Shown in pieces: positions 1 through 7,748 of a DNA stretch of 64,000 bases (position 1 is the first letter of the stretch; each line of letters opens with the position of its first letter). The notes beneath the pieces are model-generated. The model saw nothing but the letters and a program-made list of their open reading frames with translations, ran no database searches and was not told the origin of the DNA. Both the position numbers and the translations under genes were made by a program. The DNA is from Streptomyces coeruleorubidus (lineage in GTDB: Bacteria > Actinomycetota > Actinomycetes > Streptomycetales > Streptomycetaceae), in assembly GCF_028885415.1 (NCBI RefSeq), contig NZ_CP118527.1:5394001-5458000 (forward strand), in the 5' to 3' direction.

Positions 1-2
1 TG

Positions 3-440
3 ACCGCGAACTACAAGACCGGTCGGGCCCCGTGGGGCCAGGACCTGCGCGGGGACGCGGCTGAGCTGAGCGTGTATCAGCGTCACCTGTTGGTCACGGG
101 CCTGTCCAACCAGGGCAAGACCGCCGCCCTGCGGGCGCTCGCCCTGTGGTTGGCGCTGGACCGTACGGTGCAGTTCTGGATTGCCGACCTGAAGGGTGTC
201 GGCGACTGGGCACCGTTCGACGGCATCGCGAAGGTCCTGATCGAGGGGCCCTCGGACAGCCACTGCATTCAGGCGACCGAGATGGTTGAGGACGCGGTGG
301 AGGAGATGAACCGGCGGATCGAGGCGGTTCGCAAGGACCCGTCCCTCGTGTTCCCGCCGCTAGGCGGCCCCCACCTCTCGCCAAAGAACGCGGGGCCGCC
401 CTTGCCAGCCAGCACCATCAAGGAACTGGAGATACCCAGC
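3..440 (+). pseudogene. FtsK/SpoIIIE-like DNA translocase fragment, truncated and fused in frame
   Basis: The reading frame is open from the left edge, so the true start lies outside. It shows a P-loop (TGLSNQGKT, about codons 33-41 from position 3) followed by a segment with IADLKGVGDW, typical of the FtsK/TraB-type ATPases that pump double-stranded DNA during mycelial transfer of actinomycete elements. After about residue 120 the family's Walker B and C-terminal half are missing. The frame instead passes through a short unrelated linker (LSPKNAGPPLPAS) into the next gene without a stop. This looks like a deletion that removed most of the translocase and happened to join the frames. Automatic annotation may show a single CDS ending at 1304. 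A working translocase is unlikely because the ATPase core is incomplete. Confidence 0.65.
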
Positions 441-1304
441 ATGACGCAACCCACCATCGCCCCGCGAGCCTTACCGGCGGGAGCTCCCGCCGCGAGCGGG
501 ATGCGGTTCTACCTGACCACCCACAAACGGCACTGGGTCAAGCTCACCGACGTGCCGCTGTTCCTGAAGTCCGAGCACTTCGCCGCCGCAGCCAAGCTGT
601 ACCCCGCCCGCGGCCGGTACGCGGTCGACTCCGGCGGCTTCTCGGAACTCCAGCGTCACGGATGCTGGACGCGCAGCCCACGCCAGTACGTGGACGACCT
701 GCGCCGCATCTGGGAACACGTCGGCCCCTACGACTGGGCCGCCGGTCAGGACTGGATGTGTGAAGACCTCATCATCCACGGCGGCACAGCGGGCCCCCTC
801 ACCTTCGTCGGGACCAAGCTGAGCGTGCCGGAGCACCAGCGCCGCACCGTGCACAACTTCCTGGACCTGCGCTCCCTTGCCCCGACCCTGCGCATCATCC
901 CCACCCTTCAGGGCCGCACCGTGGCCGAGTACCACGCGTGCGCGGACCTGTACGAAAGCTACGGCGTCAACCTGCGCCGCGAACCCACCGTCGGGCTGGG
1001 CTCCGTGTGCCGGCTGCAGTCCACCAAACAAGGGGCGGCGATCGTCACCGCGATGGCCGCCCGCGGCTACCGGCTGCACGGCTTCGGGTTCAAGATCCTC
1101 GGTCTGGAACGGGTCGGACACCTGCTTGCCTCCGCGGACTCCGCGGCCTGGAGCTACCACGCCCGCAAGCGGCCACCGCTGCCCGGCCACACCCACAAGA
1201 ACTGCGCCAACTGTCTCGACTACGCCCTCAACTGGCGCCGCCGGGTCCTGGCTGCCATCCCCACCTACCACCAGACGCTGCTGACCGACGGGAGTGCGGC
1301 ATGA
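441..1304 (+). CDS. TGT/DpdA-like base-exchange enzyme (queuine tRNA-ribosyltransferase-like)
   Basis: 287 residues from the ATG at 441, which has a GGA/GGAG-rich stretch (AAGGAACTGGAG) ahead of it; the open frame continues upstream into the FtsK fragment. The motif YAVDSGGFSEL (about residues 60-70) matches the catalytic Asp motif DSGGF of tRNA-guanine transglycosylases, and YDWAAGQDWM could carry the second acidic residue. The family swaps a purine base in a nucleic acid for a deazapurine; the DpdA branch does this in DNA. A Cys pair (NCANC) stands near the C-terminus, but the full zinc site of tRNA enzymes is not evident. It overlaps the next gene by ATGA, so the two are probably cotranslated. 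Substrate (tRNA or DNA) cannot be told from sequence. Proteins of this type recur in Streptomyces integrative elements; their role is not established to my knowledge. Confidence 0.75.
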   Translation: MTQPTIAPRALPAGAPAASGMRFYLTTHKRHWVKLTDVPLFLKSEHFAAAAKLYPARGRYAVDSGGFSELQRHGCWTRSPRQYVDDLRRIWEHVGPYDWAAGQDWMCEDLIIHGGTAGPLTFVGTKLSVPEHQRRTVHNFLDLRSLAPTLRIIPTLQGRTVAEYHACADLYESYGVNLRREPTVGLGSVCRLQSTKQGAAIVTAMAARGYRLHGFGFKILGLERVGHLLASADSAAWSYHARKRPPLPGHTHKNCANCLDYALNWRRRVLAAIPTYHQTLLTDGSAA

Positions 1305-2143
1305 GCGAGACGCCCTACCCCCAGCACACCGCGCTGAGCCTCGCCGCTTCCGGCGTGCCGGTGCTGCCCCTGCGGCGGGGCAAGGTTCCGTTCGGTAACT
1401 GCCCTACCTGCGCGGGCAACGCGTGCGGGGGCCGGCCAAACATGAAGACCCCGGGGCCCTGCCGGTGCCCTGGCGTCTGCCACGCGTGGGCCGCCGCCAC
1501 CACCGACCCGGCAGTCATCGTCTCGCCCCCGTGGGCGGCGGCGTGGCGGCGGTCCGTCTGCGTCGCCTACCACCCCGGCGCCGCCGGGCTGACCGTCGTG
1601 GACCTGGACAACGCGGACGCCATCGCGTGGGCCCGTACCGTCCTGCCGGCCACGCGCACGGTGGCGACGACGCGCGGTGAGCACTGGATCTATCGGGGCG
1701 CCATGACTTCACACAACGCGGTCCGGCCCGGTGTCGACGTCAAGTCGTCCATGTCCTACGCCCGCTACCTGGGGCCCGGCACCGGCCACATGGTCGACCT
1801 ACCGGACGCCGTGCGCGCCCTCGCGGTGAAGAAGCCTTCCCCCGTCCGGCCGGCGCCGCATGTCGGCACCCTGCCCGCAGGGTCCGGGGAGTGCCCGCAC
1901 CGCACGCCCGCTTACCTGGAACGCGGCATCGCAATGGCCGAACAGCGCATCACCAAGGCGCGCAGCGCAATCCACGCGACCGTGTACCGGACGTTCCTCG
2001 CGGTGCTGTCCACACACGGCCGGTGCGACTGCCTCACCGACACCCACGTCGCCCGGCTGTTCGCCGCCGCGCAGAGCAAGGGCGAGACGGCCCGGCACTG
2101 CACGGACGCGTGGACCAACGCCCGCACCACGTTGGGACTGTGA
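1301..2143 (+). CDS. Bifunctional DNA primase/polymerase (prim-pol)
   Basis: 280 residues, ATG at 1301 overlapping the previous stop by ATGA. The N-terminus (ALSLAASGVPVLPLRRGK) is the typical start of archaeo-eukaryotic-type prim-pol domains of plasmids and AICEs. A Cys-rich insert (CPTC, CRCPGVC, then H) suggests a zinc site near residues 30-65. VVDLDN (about residue 105) carries the acidic metal-binding pair, GEHWIYRG matches the next conserved block, and VDVKSS the block after it. The enzyme would make and extend primers at the element's origin. It is followed after 3 bases by the helicase gene, so both are probably one replication operon. Family assignment is firm; start choice rests on the overlap. 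Confidence 0.85.
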   Translation: MSETPYPQHTALSLAASGVPVLPLRRGKVPFGNCPTCAGNACGGRPNMKTPGPCRCPGVCHAWAAATTDPAVIVSPPWAAAWRRSVCVAYHPGAAGLTVVDLDNADAIAWARTVLPATRTVATTRGEHWIYRGAMTSHNAVRPGVDVKSSMSYARYLGPGTGHMVDLPDAVRALAVKKPSPVRPAPHVGTLPAGSGECPHRTPAYLERGIAMAEQRITKARSAIHATVYRTFLAVLSTHGRCDCLTDTHVARLFAAAQSKGETARHCTDAWTNARTTLGL

Positions 2144-2146
2144 GCC

Positions 2147-3625
2147 ATGTCCGACGACGACAAGACCCCCGCCCGCGACGTCATCGCGGACTACGCCCAA
2201 TCGCACTTCCGGTACTTCCGCACCGCTGACGGGACCGTGTACGCGCAGAAGAACGGCCACCCCGTGGCCCGCCCGATCCGCTCTCAGGGCACCTCGGGCA
2301 GCCACCGTCAGGAACTCATGGTCGGTCTCTTCCGCGACGGATACGGCGTGTTCAACGGCACCGCCTTGAAGGAGGCACTCGACTTGATCGAGGCACTCGC
2401 GCTGAGCCAGGACGTACAGCCCGTGCACATCCGCGTCGCGCCGGGGTTCGACGGGGCGACGTGGCTGGACCTGGGCCGCGACGACGGACAGTCGGTCCGT
2501 ATCCACCCCACCGGATGGGACATCCGCACCCCCGACCCACAAGAGGTGTGCTGGCGCCGCACGCAGCTCACAGGCGAGTTGCCCATGCCGGTCAAGGACA
2601 CTGACGGCAAGGGCATCGATCTCCTGCTCAGGCTGTGCAACTTCGCCAACGCCGAGACCGAATGCCTGGCCATCGCGTGGCTGATCGGCTGCCTCGGTCC
2701 GTCCGTGCCCGTCCCCGCCCCGTTCCTCACCGGCCCCCAGGGGGCAGGCAAGTCCACGGGCGGGCGGATGCTCGTGCGCATCATCGAGGGCATGAGCGGG
2801 GACCTGCGCCGGGCCCCCAAGGACGAAGAGAACCTGATCGCGGCCGTGGCCGCAGGATGGGTCACCGCCCTGGACAACCTCTCCCACCTCGCCCCCGACC
2901 TGTCCGACGCGATGTGCTGCATCGTCACCGGGGCCGAGACCGTCAAACGCGCCCTGTACACCGACGGGGACGTCGTCCGGGCCCGCTACCGCCGCCCCCT
3001 GCTGCTGACCGGCATCGACGTGGGCGTGATCCGGCCCGACCTTGCCGAACGGCTCCTGCCACTACGCCTGGAACGCCCCAGCGTCCGGCGGACCGAAGCG
3101 GAACTGTGGGCGGAGTACGCGCAAGCCCTGCCCGTGATCCTCGGCTCCCTGCTCGACCTCACGGTCAAGGTCCGTGCGGCAGAGGCGGACATTCCGACCG
3201 ACCTGCGGATGGCCGACTTCGCCCACCTGTGCGCGCAGCTCGACGCCGCCACCGGGTTCGGAGCGCTCGCCGCCTACCGGGCCAGCCTGGACGACCTCAA
3301 CGACGACGTGATCGAAGGTGACCTGCTGGCGCAGACCGTCCTGAAGCACGCCGCCGGCATCGCTCCGGGGGCGGAGGAGCGGATGACCTCTGCCGAGTGG
3401 CTGCACGCCCTCACGGGCCTCTACAGCGGCGAGGACTGCCGACCCCTTCCAAAAGGCTGGCCGACCACCGGCAAGGTGCTCTCAGACCGCCTCAAGCGGC
3501 TTCAGCCCACCCTCGCCGCCCGGGGCGTCCTCATCGACTGGGGACGCACCAAGGCGGCCCGGTACATCGAGATGGCCCGGCCCTCGGCCCCGCCGCCCGC
3601 ACACGAGCAGGAACCGGCGTTCTGA
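2147..3625 (+). CDS. P-loop replicative helicase-like protein of the element
   Basis: 492 residues. A Walker A motif (LTGPQGAGKST) lies near residue 195 and a Walker B-like segment (VTALDNLS) near residue 245, followed by arginine-rich segments, as in plasmid and phage helicases that act with prim-pol proteins. The N-terminal 150 residues are probably an accessory or DNA-binding region. The gene begins 3 bases after the prim-pol stop. Together they resemble the replication pair of prim-pol-type actinomycete elements, with the helicase unwinding DNA for the primase-polymerase. A strong hairpin follows 28 bases after the stop, closing the operon. The exact helicase class is inferred from motifs and context rather than from a full domain match. 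Confidence 0.8.
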   Translation: MSDDDKTPARDVIADYAQSHFRYFRTADGTVYAQKNGHPVARPIRSQGTSGSHRQELMVGLFRDGYGVFNGTALKEALDLIEALALSQDVQPVHIRVAPGFDGATWLDLGRDDGQSVRIHPTGWDIRTPDPQEVCWRRTQLTGELPMPVKDTDGKGIDLLLRLCNFANAETECLAIAWLIGCLGPSVPVPAPFLTGPQGAGKSTGGRMLVRIIEGMSGDLRRAPKDEENLIAAVAAGWVTALDNLSHLAPDLSDAMCCIVTGAETVKRALYTDGDVVRARYRRPLLLTGIDVGVIRPDLAERLLPLRLERPSVRRTEAELWAEYAQALPVILGSLLDLTVKVRAAEADIPTDLRMADFAHLCAQLDAATGFGALAAYRASLDDLNDDVIEGDLLAQTVLKHAAGIAPGAEERMTSAEWLHALTGLYSGEDCRPLPKGWPTTGKVLSDRLKRLQPTLAARGVLIDWGRTKAARYIEMARPSAPPPAHEQEPAF

Positions 3626-3652
3626 CCGCCGGCACCCCTGCCGGTCGCCACA

Positions 3653-3690
3653 AGCAAGAGGAGCACCCGCGCGCGCGTGCTCCTCTTGCT
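3653..3690 (+). terminator. Hairpin terminator after the replication operon
   Basis: A perfect 14-base-pair stem (AGCAAGAGGAGCAC and its complement) with a 10-base GC loop starts 28 bases after the helicase stop. There is no clear T tract, as is common in Streptomyces. Confidence 0.7.
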
Positions 3691-3806
3691 GTTCGGCGGC
3701 GGCCGCCGCCCTGCGATGGCCCCGCCGCGAAGCGGCTCCTTCTTCACGCCCTGAGCCGCGCACTACAACAGACACCTCCCCTCTCTTGTCCGAAGGAAAG
3801 AGACGC

Positions 3807-4014
3807 TGCGTCACCTGCGTCACCCACGGACGGCAAACGCCCCGTGACCTGCCCAGAGAGCGGTGACGCAGACGGGCGGCGGGTGCGTCACCCCGCGTCA
3901 CCCGCGTCACCGGTGACGGAAGCCTGCGTCACCGGTGACGCACCCCGAAACGTCCTGCGTCACTCAAACACGCAGGTCAGCACCCCTGAATGACGCAGGT
4001 GACGCGGTGACGCA
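3807..4014. repeat. Iteron-like cluster of GCGTCAC / GTGACGC repeats
   Basis: The 7-base core GCGTCAC occurs at least eleven times in about 210 bases, in both orientations (starts near 3807, 3816, 3863, 3884, 3895, 3904, 3925, 3935, 3956, 3999 and 4007), with further one-mismatch copies near 3844, 3913 and 3990. Several sit head to head, giving TGCGTCACCGGTGACGCA-type palindromes. The block lies between the replication genes and the excisionase and contains no gene. Such a density of one short motif is typical of a replication origin or a multi-site operator. Which of the two it is cannot be decided from sequence alone. Confidence 0.75.
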
Positions 4015-4052
4015 GAAATCCGAACCTCGGACAGAAGCCCAGGAGTCACTGG

Positions 4053-4262
4053 ATGAGCACAGTCGCTGAACCTGCTGAACAGCTCCTCTACCGCCCTGAA
4101 GAGGCTGCCAAGGCTCTCCGTATTGGCCGATCGATGGTCTACGAGGAGATCCGGCTTGGACGCCTCAAGACCGTCCGCATTGGTCGCCGCCGACTTGTGC
4201 CACCTGAGTACATCGAGCGGTACGTCGAACTCCTCAAAAGCGAGGCGGAAGCCACCGGCTGA
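4053..4262 (+). CDS. Excisionase / MerR-like helix-turn-helix protein (Xis)
   Basis: 69 residues with a single helix-turn-helix of the excisionase family (LYRPEEAAKALRIGRSMVYE, residues 11-30, then the beta-hairpin wing RIGRRRLVPPEYI). Such proteins bend DNA at the attachment site and turn the integrase toward excision. CAGGAG lies about 9 bases before the ATG. It stands directly downstream of the GCGTCAC repeat cluster and upstream of the integrase, the standard xis-int order of Streptomyces elements. A hairpin (4282-4311) separates it from the integrase, which could set different expression levels for the two. Confidence 0.88.
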   Translation: MSTVAEPAEQLLYRPEEAAKALRIGRSMVYEEIRLGRLKTVRIGRRRLVPPEYIERYVELLKSEAEATG

Positions 4263-4281
4263 ACCTCAACATCCCGACCGA

Positions 4282-4311
4282 CAGGGCCGCGTCCTTTAGG
4301 GCGCGGCCCTG
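4282..4311 (+). terminator. Hairpin between xis and int
   Basis: A perfect 10-base-pair stem (CAGGGCCGCG and its complement) with loop TCCTTTAGGG. It lies 20 bases after the xis stop and ends 24 bases before the integrase start, so it may act as a terminator or attenuator limiting integrase expression. Confidence 0.6.
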
Positions 4312-4335
4312 CCCCATGTGGAGGCACAACACAGC

Positions 4336-5541
4336 ATGCCCGAGACCCCGAAGCGCGCCCAAAGGGCTGGCCACGGTGCGGACACGATCTATTGGGACCC
4401 CGCCAAGAAGAGCTACGTGGGGGCCGTTTCCCTGGGGTACGCCCCGAACGGCAAGCGCCGTCGACCGAAGGTGTACGGCAAGACCAAGACCGAAGTCCGA
4501 GAGAAAATCCGGAACTTGAAGAAGGAGATGCAGACTGGCGTCAAGGCGCCGGCCAACTACACCGTGGCGGACGCGGTGAACGACTGGTTGGAGCGCGGTC
4601 TAAAGGGGCGCGACGAGAAGGGCACCATCGGCAAGAACCGCTCGATGGCGAACAAGCACCTGATCCCGTTCATCGGCAAGGCCAAGCTGAAGGAACTCAG
4701 CGCGGACGACGTCGACGACTGGTTGGACGACAGGGCCGAATTCCTCGCGACGCGAAGCCTGCGTGACCTGCTCGCCATCCTGCGCCGCTCCATCGCGCAC
4801 GCTCAGCGCAGGGACAAGGCTGCGCGGAATGTCGCCCTACTCGTCACTGCACCGGAGGGGCGCCCCGGCCGACCGAGCAAGGCACTCAACTTGGAGCAGG
4901 CGAAAGCCGTGCTCACCGCCGCGCGTCCGTCACGGCTGTATGCCTACCTCGTGCTCTCGCTCCTCAGCGGCGTGCGCACGGAAGAGGCGCGGCCCCTCAC
5001 CTGGGATCACGTCTTCCTGGACACGACGGACGGCATCCCGCCTCACGTCGCGGTGTGGCGTTCCGTGCGCAAGCACGGAGAGACCAAGACCAGGAAGAGC
5101 CGCCGTACCATCGCTCTGCCGAAACAGGTGGTCGAAGTCCTCGAAGAGCACATGCGATGGCAGACGCAGGAGCGGGCAGCGAGAGGGATGGAGTGGAGCC
5201 CGACCGGCCGCGTCTTCACCACCCGGAGCGGCGAGCCGCTCGACGCGGCCAACGTCCGACGCGACTTCAAGGCCATCGTGAAGAAGGCCGGACTGAAGCC
5301 TGAGTGGACCCCGCGGGAGCTCCGGCACAGCTTTGTGTCCCTGCTCTCCGACCACGGCGTACCGCTGGAGCGGATCGCGCTCTTGGTCGGGCACAGCAGT
5401 CAGGCGACCACAGAGGCGGTCTACCGGAAGCAGCTCCGGCCCGTGATCACGCAGGGTGCCGAAGCGATGGACGACATCTTCGCCGAAGATCAGGAAGGGG
5501 AGGCTGCGGAGGACGACGAAGAGGGCGACGCGGTGGCCTGA
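4336..5541 (+). CDS. Tyrosine site-specific integrase
   Basis: 401 residues from the ATG at 4336, chosen because GGAGG lies 11 bases upstream; a GTG 18 bases earlier lacks a ribosome binding site. An N-terminal arm-binding region and a SAM-like core-binding domain (about 70-160) precede the catalytic domain. Catalytic residues visible are Arg in SGVRTEEARPL, the box TPRELRHSFVS, His in LVGHSSQATT and the nucleophilic Tyr in EAVYRKQ. The usual His of the HxxR box is Arg here, a variant I believe is common in actinomycete integrases. The C-terminus is acidic. Next to tRNA-Pro, it is expected to recombine attP with the tRNA 3' end. Confidence 0.92.
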   Translation: MPETPKRAQRAGHGADTIYWDPAKKSYVGAVSLGYAPNGKRRRPKVYGKTKTEVREKIRNLKKEMQTGVKAPANYTVADAVNDWLERGLKGRDEKGTIGKNRSMANKHLIPFIGKAKLKELSADDVDDWLDDRAEFLATRSLRDLLAILRRSIAHAQRRDKAARNVALLVTAPEGRPGRPSKALNLEQAKAVLTAARPSRLYAYLVLSLLSGVRTEEARPLTWDHVFLDTTDGIPPHVAVWRSVRKHGETKTRKSRRTIALPKQVVEVLEEHMRWQTQERAARGMEWSPTGRVFTTRSGEPLDAANVRRDFKAIVKKAGLKPEWTPRELRHSFVSLLSDHGVPLERIALLVGHSSQATTEAVYRKQLRPVITQGAEAMDDIFAEDQEGEAAEDDEEGDAVA

Positions 5542-5581
5542 TCAAATTCGTTTGGCCCCCTGTTTGGCCCCCCAGGCACGA

Positions 5582-5617
5582 CAGAGGCCACATACGGAAA
5601 TCCGTATGTGGCCTCTG
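5582..5617. terminator. Perfect 17-bp inverted repeat between int and tRNA-Pro
   Basis: The stem CAGAGGCCACATACGGA is followed by AA and its exact complement. It lies 41 bases after the integrase stop and 8 bases before the 3' end of the convergent tRNA-Pro gene, so it can end transcription from both sides. Because it sits beside the presumed attachment site it could also be part of attP. A short direct repeat (TTTGGCCCCC twice) lies just before it. Confidence 0.65.
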
Positions 5618-5624
5618 ACCAGCG

Positions 5625-5670
5625 TCGGGGTGGCGGGATTTGAACCCACGACCTCTTCGTCCCGAACGAA
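5625..5670. other. Presumed attachment site (attR) in the 3' half of tRNA-Pro
   Basis: Elements of this type recombine within the 3' half of a tRNA gene, from the anticodon loop to the discriminator base. The integrase and the inverted repeat lie directly beside this end of tRNA-Pro. The second copy (attL) would lie left of the window, so the core length cannot be read here; the span given is an estimate. Confidence 0.5.
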
Positions 5671-5698
5671 GCGCGCTGCCAAGCTGCGCTACACCCCG
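5625..5698 (-). tRNA. tRNA-Pro(CGG)
   Basis: Reading the minus strand from 5698, the sequence folds as acceptor CGGGGTG/CACCCCG with discriminator A, D-arm GCGCAGCTTGGCAGCGC, anticodon stem CTTCG/CGAAG with loop TTCGGGA (anticodon CGG), and T-arm GTGGG-TTCAAAT-CCCGC. The C1-G72 pair is typical of tRNA-Pro. CCA is not encoded. The 3' end faces the integrase, and the gene remains whole after integration. Confidence 0.95.
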
Positions 5699-5745
5699 AT
5701 GCCGCTGCTGTCGCGGCGACGACGTTTACTTTAGCCCACTGGTGG

Positions 5746-6519
5746 CTAGAGACGAAATCCGGTTTTCCAGCGGTAGCGGGGTGGGTTCGGGCGGGCGTGG
5801 TCGAGGGCCACGAGGAGGATCGCGAGGGCGTAGAAGGAGAGGCCGAGGAGGAGGGCGTTGCCGAGGACCTTCTTGTAGCCGTCCTGGCCGACGTCCAGGA
5901 AGGGGTAGAGGTAGCGGTCGGGGGTGCCCGGGAGGAGCAGTTCGCCTCGGGTGAGGGAGAAGGCCAGGTAGGCCAGGGGGTAGAGGAGCCAGGCGCCGGC
6001 CTGGCGCAGGTGCAGGCGGCCGGGGGCCGTGAGCAGGAGCCAGTCCAGTACGGCCGCGATCGGGGTCAGCGTGTGGAGGGTGTGGTGGGCGACGGCCTGC
6101 CAGCCCGTCGGAGCGGCGGCGGCCTCGCCCGTGAGGGAGAAGGGGCTCGCCTCGTTCATCAGGAGCAGGTGGTGCACCAGGGCCGCGATGGCGACGTAGA
6201 GCAGGGTCGCGCCCAGTACGGCTCCTGGTAGCGGGCGGCCGGCTGTCCACGCGCGGCGGGCCGAGAGGGCCATGACCAGCGCGAGCAGGATGTTGCTCTG
6301 GATCGCGAAGTAGCCCAGGGTCCGGGACGGGTCGCCCAGGAGTACTTCGAGCGTGACGCCGGCGGCCGCCGCCAGGGCGACCAGCAGGCGGAACGCCGCG
6401 GCCGCCGGGCGGGGGAGCGGGGCGACGACGGCCGTGGCGGGGACGGGGGAGGGCTTCAGCGCGGGCTTGCCCGGAATCGCGGGGAGGTCCGGTATGTCCC
6501 TGGGTATAGGGGCGGTCAT
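5746..6519 (-). CDS. Pr6Pr family membrane protein
   Basis: 257 residues with a Pro/Ala-rich N-terminal tail of about 40 residues and then six or so hydrophobic segments. The spacing and motifs (FAIQSNILLALVMALSA, LVHHLLLMNE, HHTLHTLTPIAAVLDWLL, YPLAYLAFSLTRG) match the Pr6Pr/FAR-17a/AIG1-like group of integral membrane proteins, whose bacterial members have no settled function. The last codons lie close to the promoter of the downstream tRNA-Pro on the same strand. It is separated by about 120 bases from the phosphoesterase gene, also on the minus strand. Confidence 0.8.
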   Translation of the reverse strand: MTAPIPRDIPDLPAIPGKPALKPSPVPATAVVAPLPRPAAAAFRLLVALAAAAGVTLEVLLGDPSRTLGYFAIQSNILLALVMALSARRAWTAGRPLPGAVLGATLLYVAIAALVHHLLLMNEASPFSLTGEAAAAPTGWQAVAHHTLHTLTPIAAVLDWLLLTAPGRLHLRQAGAWLLYPLAYLAFSLTRGELLLPGTPDRYLYPFLDVGQDGYKKVLGNALLLGLSFYALAILLVALDHARPNPPRYRWKTGFRL

Positions 6520-6638
6520 GCCCCCACGCTGACAGAAGCGGACATAGGGGACTATTTGGGTGGGCTGTGTGGCTTAACGGGCTCCCACCGTCTCCCGCCA
6601 TCTCCCACGGGCCCCCTGCCTGCGGCAGTGACTCCCCG

Positions 6639-7565
6639 CTACTCCCGCCCCACCAACGTCAGCAACGTCGCCTCCGGCGGGCACGCGAACCGTACCGGTG
6701 TGTAGCGGTTCGTGCCGCAGCCCGCCGAGACGTGCAGGTACGCCGTACGGCCCTGCGCCGTGTGCGTGGACAGGCCCTTCACGCGGTCCGTGTCCAGGTC
6801 GCAGTTGGTGACCAGGGCGCCGTAGAAGGGGATGCACAGCTGGCCGCCGTGGGTGTGGCCGGCCAGGATCAAGGGGTAGGCGTCGGCCGTGAAGGCGTCC
6901 AGGGTCCGCAGGTACGGCGCGTGGACCACGCCCATGGAGAAGTCGGCGGAATCCGAGGGGCCGCCGGCTACCTGGTCGTAGCGGTCGCGCTTGATGTGCG
7001 GGTCGTCCAGGCCCGTCAGCTCCACCGAGACGCCCTCGATCTTGAGCGCGTCGCGCGTGTTGGTCAGGTTCAGCCAGCCCGCCGCGTCGAAGGCGTCCCG
7101 CAGGTCCTCCCACGGGTTATGCACCACGCCGACGGCCGGCGGGTTGCCGTTCAGGCCGTGGCGGCCCTGAGCCTTTTCGAACAGGTAGCGGGCGGGGTTG
7201 CGGAGCTTGGGACCGTAGTAGTCGTTGGAGCCGAAGACGTACGCGCCCGGGAACTCCATCAGGGGGCCGAGCGCGTCCAGGACCTCCGGGACGCCCTCCG
7301 GGTCGGAGAGGTTGTCACCCGTGTTGATCACGAGGTCGGGGCGCAGGCCCGCCAGGGAGTGCAGCCAGCGCTGCTTCTTGCGCTGACCGCTGACCATGTG
7401 GACGTCGGAGACCTGCAACACGCGCAAGGGGCGCATGCCCGAGGGCAGGACCGGGACCGTGACCCGGCGGAGGCGGAAGGAGCGGGCCTCGAAGCCCGCC
7501 GCGTACAACAGACCGGCGGCACCAGCCGCCGCGATTCCCAGGGGCACTCCGTATCGCGCGCGCAT
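6639..7565 (-). CDS. Membrane-anchored calcineurin-like metallophosphoesterase
   Basis: 308 residues. An N-terminal hydrophobic segment (about residues 5-25) would anchor the enzyme in the membrane with the catalytic domain outside or at the membrane. The metal-binding blocks of the family are present in order: VSDVHM (about residue 53), NTGDN, GSNDYYG and AGHTHGGQLCIP (about 240). The family cleaves phosphoesters; YkuE-like members with this anchor have been linked to lipid or cell-wall substrates, but the substrate here is unknown. The gene is divergent from the YqeY gene. Confidence 0.88.
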   Translation of the reverse strand: MRARYGVPLGIAAAGAAGLLYAAGFEARSFRLRRVTVPVLPSGMRPLRVLQVSDVHMVSGQRKKQRWLHSLAGLRPDLVINTGDNLSDPEGVPEVLDALGPLMEFPGAYVFGSNDYYGPKLRNPARYLFEKAQGRHGLNGNPPAVGVVHNPWEDLRDAFDAAGWLNLTNTRDALKIEGVSVELTGLDDPHIKRDRYDQVAGGPSDSADFSMGVVHAPYLRTLDAFTADAYPLILAGHTHGGQLCIPFYGALVTNCDLDTDRVKGLSTHTAQGRTAYLHVSAGCGTNRYTPVRFACPPEATLLTLVGRE

Positions 7566-7748
7566 ACGGCCATCGTGTCAGACCGCGCCGGTCGCCTGCG
7601 CCCGGCGGTGTCCGAAAGCCCCTGACGGCACCCGCCCTTGAACCATCCCTTGAACCGTCCCTCGGAACCATCCCTTGCACCATCTCTTGAACCGCCGCCC
7701 CACAAATCAAGGGGCGCCTTTCCGTCCGTACCTGCGACAATCAACCCC

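Larger units (their letters stand above)
1..5670 (+). mobile_element. Integrated AICE-like element, right-hand part
   Basis: All genes from the left edge to the integrase lie on the plus strand and form the usual replication, excision and integration module of actinomycete integrative elements: FtsK-like transfer gene (broken), primase-polymerase, helicase, excisionase, integrase. The integrase ends about 85 bases from the 3' end of tRNA-Pro, which is where such elements insert. The left end and attL lie outside the window. The right border is inferred to fall inside the 3' half of the tRNA gene, so the end given is approximate. With the transfer gene truncated, the element may be unable to mobilise itself. 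Confidence 0.8.

Noticed and set aside
3807-4014. CRISPR array
   Set aside because: The repeat core is only 7-8 bases, occurs in both orientations and has irregular spacing; no cas genes are present.
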